From Bacillota bacterium (GTDB lineage: Bacteria; Bacillota; Clostridia; Oscillospirales; Acutalibacteraceae), in the NCBI GenBank assembly GCA_023401495.1, contig JAEXDU010000159.1:1-37405 (forward strand): 37,405 nt of DNA, in the 5' to 3' direction. Below, piece by piece: positions 31,828-37,405 of the stretch. The notes under the pieces were generated by a model that saw only the letters and a list, made by a program, of their open reading frames with translations, was not told where the DNA came from and did no database searches. Both the position numbers and the translations under genes were made by a program. Within the stretch, counting starts at the first letter, position 1. Every line of letters starts with the position of its first letter.

Positions 31828-32622
31828 ATGCTGAAACTGACAAATGTATGCCGTACCTTCAACAAAGGCACGGTCAATGAAAAAAGGGCGCTGGTCAATC
31901 TGAACCTTCACCTGAAGCCGGGCGATTTCGCCACGATCATTGGCGGAAACGGTGCGGGTAAAAGTACCCTGCTGAACCTGATCGCCGGAGTGTTCCCCTG
32001 CGACGGCGGCAAAATTGAGCTGGATGGTCAGGACATCACCTTCCTGCCGGAATTTAAACGCGCAAAGCTGCTGGGCCGTGTGTTTCAGGATCCGATGCGC
32101 GGCACGGCGGGCAGCATGTGGATTGAAGAGAACCTTGCGCTGGCCAACCGCCGCGGCCGAAGCCGCACGCTGCGCTGGGGCATTACAAAAGAAGAGAGAG
32201 CCGCTTACCGCGAGCAGCTCAAGGTGCTGGAGCTTGGCCTGGAGGACCGCCTGAACAGTAAGGTGGGCCTGCTTTCCGGCGGTCAGCGTCAGGCGCTGAC
32301 GCTTTTGATGGCGACTTTGCAAAAGCCGAAACTGTTGCTGCTCGATGAGCACACCGCCGCGCTGGACCCCAAAACGGCGGCGACGGTTCTGCGCCTGACC
32401 GATGAATTCATCAAGCGCGACAATTTGACCGCGCTGATGGTCACGCACAACATGAAGGATGCTCTTACCTACGGCAACCGCATCATCATGATGAACGAGG
32501 GCCGGATCCTGTTCGATATTGAGGGAGAGGAAAAGAAAAACCTGACGGTAGAGGAGCTGCTCAAACGGTTCCAGTCCGCGCAGGGCGATGCGCTGGTAAA
32601 CGACCGGATGCTGCTTTCCTGA
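31828..32622 (+). CDS. ABC transporter ATP-binding protein (TrpZ-like)
   Basis: The start is ATG 31828, 7 bases after AGGAGG; the ATG at 31822 lies too close to that site. The 264 residues contain Walker A GGNGAGKST, the Q-loop in VFQDPMRG, the signature LSGGQRQAL, Walker B LLLLDEHTAAL (His replaces the more usual Pro after Glu, as seen in this subfamily) and the switch His in VTHNM. It energises the permease encoded just upstream. A terminator follows at 32645. Confidence 0.93.
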   Translation: MLKLTNVCRTFNKGTVNEKRALVNLNLHLKPGDFATIIGGNGAGKSTLLNLIAGVFPCDGGKIELDGQDITFLPEFKRAKLLGRVFQDPMRGTAGSMWIEENLALANRRGRSRTLRWGITKEERAAYREQLKVLELGLEDRLNSKVGLLSGGQRQALTLLMATLQKPKLLLLDEHTAALDPKTAATVLRLTDEFIKRDNLTALMVTHNMKDALTYGNRIIMMNEGRILFDIEGEEKKNLTVEELLKRFQSAQGDALVNDRMLLS

Positions 32623-32644
32623 CGAATCTTTTCGTTTGTTTTTC

Positions 32645-32673
32645 AAAAAGGCTTGCTTTGCAGGCCTTTTTTT
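32645..32673 (+). terminator. Terminator of the TrpXYZ-type operon
   Basis: AAAAAGGCTTGC (32645-32656) pairs with GCAGGCCTTTTT (32660-32671) around loop TTT, with further T. Confidence 0.85.
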
Positions 32674-32710
32674 CTGTATGATGGAGAATATGAGGGGAGA
32701 GGGAAGCACA

Positions 32711-33235
32711 ATGACAAAACTATTGCTTGGTACTATTTTTCTGTTTCTGGATTACAGTCTTCCGTTTGGAAACGGCGTGCTGGGTCTGCTGCCGGATTTT
32801 GTGGGGTACGCACTGCTCTGGTTCGGTGCAAAGGAGCTTGATTCGTACGGCGACCGATTTGAGGACACCCGCCTGTATTCGCTGATTCTGCTGCCTGTTA
32901 CCGGAATTATCTATGTGCTGGACGCGCTGGGTGTAACGAATTTGCTGGGTGTGTATGGCCTGCTGGTGCTGCGGGTTTTGATGACCTGCGCCGCACTGTT
33001 CGTTTCGTACCGTCTGATTTTTGCGATCAACCAGGTAGAGGTAAAGCTGCACCGCCCAATGGATACGGAACAGCTGCTGGATGCCTGGAGAGTTTCGGCC
33101 CTGTTTTTGGCGATGGCCTATGTCATGCTGCTGGTGTCTTTCCTGGCCAGGTTCAGCTCTCTGGTGCTGCTGGCGGCAGGACTTTATTATGTTATCTGCT
33201 TTGCGCGGTCTTGGTTGAAGTACCTGAAAAAGTGA
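32711..33235 (+). CDS. Multispanning membrane protein, unknown function
   Basis: I do not recognise a named family. From ATG 32711 (preceded by GAGGGAAG) it has 174 residues; the frame is open upstream but overlaps the previous terminator, so a longer form is unlikely. There are five or six hydrophobic segments. The N-terminal half has LPFGNGVLGLLPDFVGYALLWFGAKEL, with short charged loops, and the C-terminus is basic (RSWLKYLKK). It is a single-gene unit with a bidirectional terminator shared with the convergent hsp20 gene. Confidence 0.75.
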   Translation: MTKLLLGTIFLFLDYSLPFGNGVLGLLPDFVGYALLWFGAKELDSYGDRFEDTRLYSLILLPVTGIIYVLDALGVTNLLGVYGLLVLRVLMTCAALFVSYRLIFAINQVEVKLHRPMDTEQLLDAWRVSALFLAMAYVMLLVSFLARFSSLVLLAAGLYYVICFARSWLKYLKK

Positions 33236-33243
33236 TCGGACAG

Positions 33244-33282
33244 AAAAAAGCCCGTTCCGGCTGAAAGCCGGAACGGGCTTTT
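33244..33282. terminator. Bidirectional terminator between the membrane-protein gene and hsp20
   Basis: AAAAGCCCGTTCCGGC pairs with GCCGGAACGGGCTTTT around TGAAA, with a T tract on either strand. Confidence 0.92.
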
Positions 33283-33320
33283 GATTGTTCACGGCGAAGC
33301 ATTGCTCCGCCGCGCTCAGT

Positions 33321-33761
33321 TTATTGAATTGAGATTTCAGAAGAACTCGGCAGAGCCTTTGCGTTCTTCTTGGGCAACGAGAGTGTCAAAATACCGCTCT
33401 CGTATTTTGCGCTGACTTCCTCGGGTCTTACATCGCCGACGTAGAAGCTGCGCGAGCAGGCGCCGCTGTAACGCTCCTGGCGGATATACCGGCCATCCTT
33501 ATCTTTCTCTTCTTTGCTCATACCCTTTGAAGCGCTGATGGTCAGATAATTATTGCTGAGATCCACATGGATTTCATCCTTCTGGAAACCGGGCAGGTCC
33601 ACCGCCAGCTCATATGCCTGAGGCAGCTCCTTCACATCGGTTTTCATCAGATTCTGGCCGCGTCTGCCATACAGCGGGTTCCGGCCGCCGAAGAGGCTCT
33701 TTTCAAACGGGTCTTCAAAAAAGTTATCAAATAGATTTTCACCAAAAAGGCTGGGCAGCAT
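33321..33761 (-). CDS. Hsp20/alpha-crystallin small heat shock protein
   Basis: The 146-residue protein has an N-terminal arm rich in Phe and Asp (NLFDNFFEDPF), the alpha-crystallin domain (about 45-135) with LAVDLPGFQKDEIHVDLSNNYLTI and YESGILTLSLPK, and a C-terminal SSEISIQ carrying an IxI-like anchor. It acts as an ATP-independent holdase that binds unfolding proteins as an oligomer. AGGAGG precedes the ATG. The promoter is overlapped by a CIRCE element, so heat control by HrcA is expected. Confidence 0.95.
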   Translation of the reverse strand: MLPSLFGENLFDNFFEDPFEKSLFGGRNPLYGRRGQNLMKTDVKELPQAYELAVDLPGFQKDEIHVDLSNNYLTISASKGMSKEEKDKDGRYIRQERYSGACSRSFYVGDVRPEEVSAKYESGILTLSLPKKNAKALPSSSEISIQ

Positions 33762-33842
33762 AAATCATTCCTCCTATCAAATTCTGATCTTCATGCCCAC
33801 TTGGAAGCTCCTGATTAGGATCTTCTTTCTTGGTACGTCTAT

Positions 33843-33871
33843 ACTATAATATGCAGAATTAGCACTGTCAA
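33843..33871 (-). promoter_or_regulatory. hsp20 promoter
   Basis: On the minus strand TTGACA (33866-33871) and TATAGT (33843-33848) are spaced by 17 bp. The -35 lies within the CIRCE element. Confidence 0.82.
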
Positions 33872-33885
33872 CACGAGAGTGCTAA
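33859..33885. promoter_or_regulatory. CIRCE element (HrcA operator)
   Basis: TTAGCACTG-N9-GAGTGCTAA matches the CIRCE consensus TTAGCACTC-N9-GAGTGCTAA at 17 of 18 arm positions. It covers the -35 of the hsp20 promoter. CIRCE normally controls groESL and dnaK. Confidence 0.9.
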
Positions 33886-33899
33886 TTTTAACAAAAAGT

Positions 33900-34341
33900 T
33901 TAATCTTCATGTGAAGAAAAGTCATATTTGGGCAGGTTGAGTTGCACATACATTGCGATACGGCCCGCAAAATAAATTTGCTGTTCTAACGCGAAAACCG
34001 TCTTGACGGAAGCTTTCGTATCAAAAAAACGGCGAGCCGACGAGAGCGCTCTGAAAATGCTCGCCGACAGACGGGATTGCAAGGCTTGTTTCCAGATAAA
34101 ACTCGGAGAGTGGGCATTTTCATTGGAGCGCCTTACAGATAGCTTTTGTTGGTGCAGTCAGGGCTTGTTCCCCAAACGGATTCCAAAGGTGTCCTTTGGC
34201 GAGCCTTTGCTTAACGCCGCCTCGCAGCGAAAGTAAGTGCCCGCCCCGGCATGAGGGGCAGGCTTGCGCCATCAGAAACTCCACGGTGAAGCTATGCAGA
34301 AAAAATCATCTGTTTTCTCGATTGCACACGTAGTTAGAGAT
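33900..34341 (-). other. Structured gene-free region with a minus-strand terminator
   Basis: I find no convincing gene. A 60-codon minus-strand frame (33900-34082, TTG start, weak ribosome-binding site) is doubtful. On the minus strand, CGGCGAGC/GCTCGCCG arms (34059-34066 with 34030-34037) enclose an AGAGCGCTCT palindrome and are followed by seven T at 34023-34029, a good intrinsic terminator. Further hairpins upstream include CCAAAGG/CCTTTGG at 34183-34199 and GCCCC/GGGGC near 34232-34260. A minus-strand small RNA ending at about 34023, or a relic of a repeat element, would fit. Confidence 0.4.
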
Positions 34342-34374
34342 AAAAAGAAGCCGCTCCCACAACAAGAGCGGCTT
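34342..34374 (-). terminator. Terminator of the flavin reductase gene
   Basis: AAGCCGCTC and GAGCGGCTT (34348-34356 with 34366-34374) form a 9-bp stem, followed on the minus strand by CTTTTTA. Confidence 0.85.
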
Positions 34375-34387
34375 TCGACTAAAATAG

Positions 34388-34891
34388 TTATTTTTTCTGA
34401 AGTACCTCTACAATTTCGCCTTGGAAAATGTTGTGGTAGTCCTTCTCGGGGTACCACTGGCCATCGAGAGTAGGATCGATAAACCCGGCAGGGTCAAGCT
34501 TCTGGCAATGCAGCTTGCGGCAGATCAGCACCAGCTTCGCTTCTTTAAAGTACGGCGCTTTCGCGTCAAAGGCAGGGGTCAGCCCGCTCTCCTTTACTTT
34601 GTCTACGTCGCGGCCCGAATGGGCGCCGCAGTAGGCCAGCGCTTTTTTGTAGGAGTCCTCGAAGAAGTTCAGGGCATAATATTCCTGCTCATTTACAAAT
34701 TCCAGAGTGTACCGCTGCGGGCGAATATATGCGCTGGCTACGTTTTTGCCCCAGAATACCCCCAGGGCTCCCCAGCTGGCGGTCATCATGTTATATTTCT
34801 GCTCGGTCCCTGCGGAAATCAGCATCCATTCTTTGCCGATCAGGGTGAAGGGATTGATCGACAGGTCTTCCGGCTTGATTTTCTCCAACAT
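34388..34891 (-). CDS. Flavin reductase-like domain protein
   Basis: The start is ATG 34891, with GGAGG about 7 bases upstream; the upstream in-frame ATG at 34906 overlaps that site. The 167-residue protein has the FMN-binding split-barrel of the flavin reductase-like family: NPFTLIGKEWMLISAG, NMMTASWGALGVFWGKNVASAYIRPQRYT and EYYALNFF. It binds FMN and is expected to reduce flavin or a small disulfide or quinone substrate; the physiological substrate is unknown. It is monocistronic, with its own terminator. Confidence 0.87.
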   Translation of the reverse strand: MLEKIKPEDLSINPFTLIGKEWMLISAGTEQKYNMMTASWGALGVFWGKNVASAYIRPQRYTLEFVNEQEYYALNFFEDSYKKALAYCGAHSGRDVDKVKESGLTPAFDAKAPYFKEAKLVLICRKLHCQKLDPAGFIDPTLDGQWYPEKDYHNIFQGEIVEVLQKK

Positions 34892-35050
34892 TATCGTAAC
34901 CTCCATTTTTGATTCGTTTCATTTTTATCATACCCACCATATGGAAAAAATGCAAGCGGATTTTGCGGTGCGCGCGCTCAGACTGGGAATTATTCATTCT
35001 ATCCAAACGGGGCAGGCTTTTGGGTCAATCTTTGTCGCGAATGGATAAAT

Positions 35051-35064
35051 TGAATAATTATGCA
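35051..35064. promoter_or_regulatory. Candidate ArgR box upstream of argG
   Basis: TGAATAATTATGCA differs at one position from the symmetric ARG-box core TGAATAATTATTCA. It lies 9 bp before the -35 of the argG promoter, a position suited to arginine-dependent repression. Confidence 0.6.
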
Positions 35065-35072
35065 AATTAGGG

Positions 35073-35100
35073 TTGATTTTTTGAACTTAAAGCGTATAAT
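35073..35100 (+). promoter_or_regulatory. argGH promoter
   Basis: TTGATT (35073-35078) and a perfect TATAAT (35095-35100) are spaced by 16 bp, about 50 bp before the argG start codon. Confidence 0.7.
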
Positions 35101-35152
35101 TAAACACAAGACTTAGCGTGGAAAAAAGATTGATGAAAAAGGAGTGCTACTT

Positions 35153-36373
35153 ATGGCAAAGCAAATCAAGAAAATTGTGCTGGCGTATTCCGGCGGCTTA
35201 GATACATCTGTCATCATCCCCTGGCTGAAGGAAAATTATGAGGACTGCGAGGTCATCGCGGTGGCCGCGGATGTTGGTCAGGGTGACGGCGAGCTGGCCG
35301 GCCTGGAAGAAAAGGCAAGAAAAACCGGCGCGGCGAAGCTGTATATCGCGGACCTGAAAAAGACCTTTGTCGAGGATTATATCTGGCCGACATTGAAGGC
35401 GAATGCGGTTTACGAGAGCAAATACCTGCTGGGCACTTCTTTTGCAAGACCGATCATCGCAAAGCGGCTCGTCGAGATCGCCAAGGCCGAGGGCGCGGAC
35501 GCCATCTGCCACGGCTGCACCGGCAAGGGCAACGATCAGGTTCGGTTTGAGCTGACCATCAAGGCGCTGGCCCCCGAAATGACAGTCATCGCTCCGTGGA
35601 GAGTCTGGGACATCAAATCCAGAGAAGAAGAGATCGAGTACGCGGAATCCCACAACATTCCGCTGAGCTTTACGAAAGAAACCAGCTATTCCAAGGATAA
35701 GAATCTGTGGCACCTGTCGCACGAGGGCCTTGATTTAGAAAATCCGGCGAACGAGCCGCACTACAATAAAGAGGGCTTTTTGGAGCTCGGCGTTTCGCCC
35801 GAGCAGGCTCCCGATGAGCCGACCTACATCACCCTTTCGTTTGAAAAGGGAGTGCCCACAAAGCTCAACGGTGAGGCGCTCGACGGCGTTGCGCTGATCG
35901 GGAAGCTGAACGAGCTGGGCGGCAAGAATGGCATCGGCATTGTCGATCTGGTGGAAAATCGGCTGGTCGGCATGAAGTCCCGCGGTGTGTACGAAACTCC
36001 CGGCGGCGCGATCCTGTACCACGCGCACAACAAGCTGGAGGAGATCACGCTCGACAAAGAAACGTATCATTACAAGCAGGGAATCAGCTTGAAGTTTGCT
36101 GATATCGTGTACAACGGCCAGTGGTTCACCCCTCTGCGTCAGGCGCTTTCCGCCTTTGTGGACAGCACCCAGCAGTATGTGACCGGCGATGTGAAGCTTA
36201 AGCTGTACAAGGGCAACATCATCGACGCCGGCGTAACCTCTCCCTACTCCCTGTATGACGAAGAAGTCGCCACATTCAGCGAGGACCAGGTTTACAACCA
36301 GGCGGACGCCACGGGCTTTATTAACCTGTTCGGCCTGCCGCTGAAGGTGATGGCGCAGAAGAGAAAATCATAA
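35153..36373 (+). CDS. argG: Argininosuccinate synthase
   Basis: The start is ATG 35153, 9 bases after AAAAAGGAG; a GTG at 35144 lies on that site and is rejected. The 406 residues match the family. The ATP-binding P-loop-like AYSGGLDTSV is at 10-19, GCTGKGNDQVRFE near 115-127 binds aspartate/citrulline, and SPYSLYDEEVATF lies near the C-terminus. It joins citrulline and aspartate using ATP, giving argininosuccinate, AMP and PPi, in arginine biosynthesis. It is followed 93 bp later by argH, so the two form the last steps of the pathway in one operon. Confidence 0.97.
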   Translation: MAKQIKKIVLAYSGGLDTSVIIPWLKENYEDCEVIAVAADVGQGDGELAGLEEKARKTGAAKLYIADLKKTFVEDYIWPTLKANAVYESKYLLGTSFARPIIAKRLVEIAKAEGADAICHGCTGKGNDQVRFELTIKALAPEMTVIAPWRVWDIKSREEEIEYAESHNIPLSFTKETSYSKDKNLWHLSHEGLDLENPANEPHYNKEGFLELGVSPEQAPDEPTYITLSFEKGVPTKLNGEALDGVALIGKLNELGGKNGIGIVDLVENRLVGMKSRGVYETPGGAILYHAHNKLEEITLDKETYHYKQGISLKFADIVYNGQWFTPLRQALSAFVDSTQQYVTGDVKLKLYKGNIIDAGVTSPYSLYDEEVATFSEDQVYNQADATGFINLFGLPLKVMAQKRKS

Positions 36374-36466
36374 TCCTGCCGGCTTCGGCGTGGGATTTGG
36401 CGGGAGGCGGACAACATTTTGTTCGCCCCCGTCTGCTTTTCAGAACAAAATGACGGAGGCAATCAC

Positions 36467-37405
36467 ATGAAGCTTTGGACAGGACGGTTCCAAAAAGAAG
36501 TCGACCCGAAAACAAATGATTTTAACTCTTCCATTTCTTTCGACAGCCGGATGGCGAAAGAAGACATCGAGGGCAGCATCGCGCACGCAACCATGCTGGG
36601 CGCGTGCGGCGTGATCGAGCAGCACGAGGCGGATGTGATCTGCGGCGGCCTTGAGGGTATCTGGCAGGACATTGAGAGCGGCAAGCTTGCGATCGACCCG
36701 AACGCAGAGGATATTCACACCTTCGTGGAGGGGGAACTGACCGCCCGTGTAGGCGACGCGGGCAAGCGCCTGCACACCGCCCGCAGCCGCAACGATCAGG
36801 TAGCGCTCGATCTGCGCTGCTACCTGAAAAAGGAATGCGGTGTGCTGCAGGCACAGCTTCGGCAGCTGATCGAGGTGCTGTGCCGTAAGGCGATTTTGCA
36901 CAGCGAGGACGTAATGCCGGGCTATACCCACATGCAGCGGGCGCAGCCGATTACCTTTGGGCACCACCTGATGGCTTATGCGGAGATGTTCCTGCGCGAT
37001 GTAGAGCGCATCGGCGACGCGTACAAACGTATGGATGTGTTGCCGCTCGGCTCCGGCGCTCTGGCAGGGACGACCTACCCCTTAAACCGTGAGCTGACTG
37101 CCCGTCTGCTGGGCTTTTCGGGTGTGAGCCAGAACAGCCTGGACGGCGTTGCCGACCGCGATTTTTGCGTGGAGCTGGCCGCGGCCGTGTCGCTTGCGAT
37201 GGTGCACCTTTCCCGCTTTTCGGAGGAGATCATCCTCTGGTGCTCTTGGGAATTTAAATTTGTGGAGCTGGACGATGCATTTTCCACCGGCTCAAGCATC
37301 ATGCCGCAAAAGAAAAATCCGGATATTGCCGAGCTGGTGCGCGGCAAATCGGGCCGCGTATTCGGCGATTTGATGACGCTGCTGACGATGCTCAAGGGCC
37401 TGCCT
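36467..37405 (+). CDS. argH: Argininosuccinate lyase (3' end cut by window)
   Basis: The frame runs 313 codons from ATG 36467 to the window edge; the full protein is normally about 460 residues, so roughly the last third is missing. It opens with the family's LWTGRF and shows HTFVEGEL, TARSRNDQVALDLR, PGYTHMQRAQPITFGH and the fumarase/aspartase signature GSSIMPQKKNPD that contains the catalytic Ser. It splits argininosuccinate into arginine and fumarate. GGAGG precedes the ATG by about 7 bases. A GGCGGACA/TGTTCGCC hairpin lies in the gap after argG. Confidence 0.97.
   Translation, partial: MKLWTGRFQKEVDPKTNDFNSSISFDSRMAKEDIEGSIAHATMLGACGVIEQHEADVICGGLEGIWQDIESGKLAIDPNAEDIHTFVEGELTARVGDAGKRLHTARSRNDQVALDLRCYLKKECGVLQAQLRQLIEVLCRKAILHSEDVMPGYTHMQRAQPITFGHHLMAYAEMFLRDVERIGDAYKRMDVLPLGSGALAGTTYPLNRELTARLLGFSGVSQNSLDGVADRDFCVELAAAVSLAMVHLSRFSEEIILWCSWEFKFVELDDAFSTGSSIMPQKKNPDIAELVRGKSGRVFGDLMTLLTMLKGLP

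Noticed and set aside
31396..32709. A 437-codon minus-strand frame
   Set aside because: It is antisense to the permease and ATPase genes and shows no domain.
33900..34082. 60-codon minus-strand frame as a real gene
   Set aside because: It has a TTG start with a weak ribosome-binding site, and a strong minus-strand terminator lies inside it at 34023-34066.
1..37405. CRISPR arrays, prophage or transposase genes
   Set aside because: I saw no regularly spaced direct repeats, cas genes, phage structural genes or transposase/integrase motifs in any frame.

Overview
The window looks like chromosomal DNA of an anaerobic, fermentative low-to-mid GC Bacillota, most likely class Clostridia (Oscillospirales-like). 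The basis is strong AGGAGG ribosome-binding sites, TTG and GTG starts, a CIRCE element, a Rex-type box over a bifunctional adhE promoter, a CoA-disulfide reductase/thioredoxin pair and many intrinsic terminators. Species cannot be read from the sequence. I see no CRISPR array, prophage, rRNA operon or intact insertion sequence.

Layout. Positions 1-7,500 hold a truncated Orn/Lys/Arg decarboxylase-family gene, an HD-GYP phosphodiesterase, a tRNA-Arg(CCG) with promoter and terminator, a VOC protein, a heme-membrane-type protein behind a promoter that carries a 50-bp perfect palindrome, a small XRE regulator behind a 21-bp inverted repeat, a GltD-like flavoprotein and a DUF1697 protein. Positions 7,500-10,500 hold adhE on the minus strand, divergent from a FadR-type regulator.

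Positions 10,526-22,390 are the most interesting part. They form one co-directional block: FadR/GntR regulator, split transketolase (two genes), an oxidoreductase of the phosphogluconate-dehydrogenase-C / D-apionate oxidoisomerase type, a CUT2 sugar ABC transporter (lipoprotein, ATPase-permease fusion, second permease), an amidohydrolase, a D-2-hydroxyacid dehydrogenase and a glycerate kinase. Read as a pathway, a branched sugar acid or its lactone would be imported, hydrolysed and oxidised/isomerised to a branched 3-oxo acid. The transketolase would cleave that acid directly to hydroxypyruvate plus a two-carbon unit passed to an aldose phosphate. Hydroxypyruvate would then be reduced to D-glycerate and phosphorylated into glycolysis. 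This redox-neutral route is an inference; I do not know it as a described pathway.

Positions 22,400-25,100 hold small accessory genes (membrane protein, GNAT, DJ-1/PfpI, DUF2500) and an AT-rich insert with a 17-bp inverted-repeat element and an orphan Mrr-N-like winged-helix protein. Positions 25,081-28,000 (minus) hold a thioredoxin, a CoA-disulfide reductase fused to rhodanese and a Crp/Fnr regulator. Positions 28,250-32,670 hold a TrpXYZ-type ABC system whose binding-protein gene is duplicated together with its promoter and leader. Positions 32,700-34,900 hold a membrane protein, a CIRCE-controlled Hsp20, a structured gene-free stretch and a flavin reductase family protein. The window ends in argG and the start of argH behind a candidate ArgR box.
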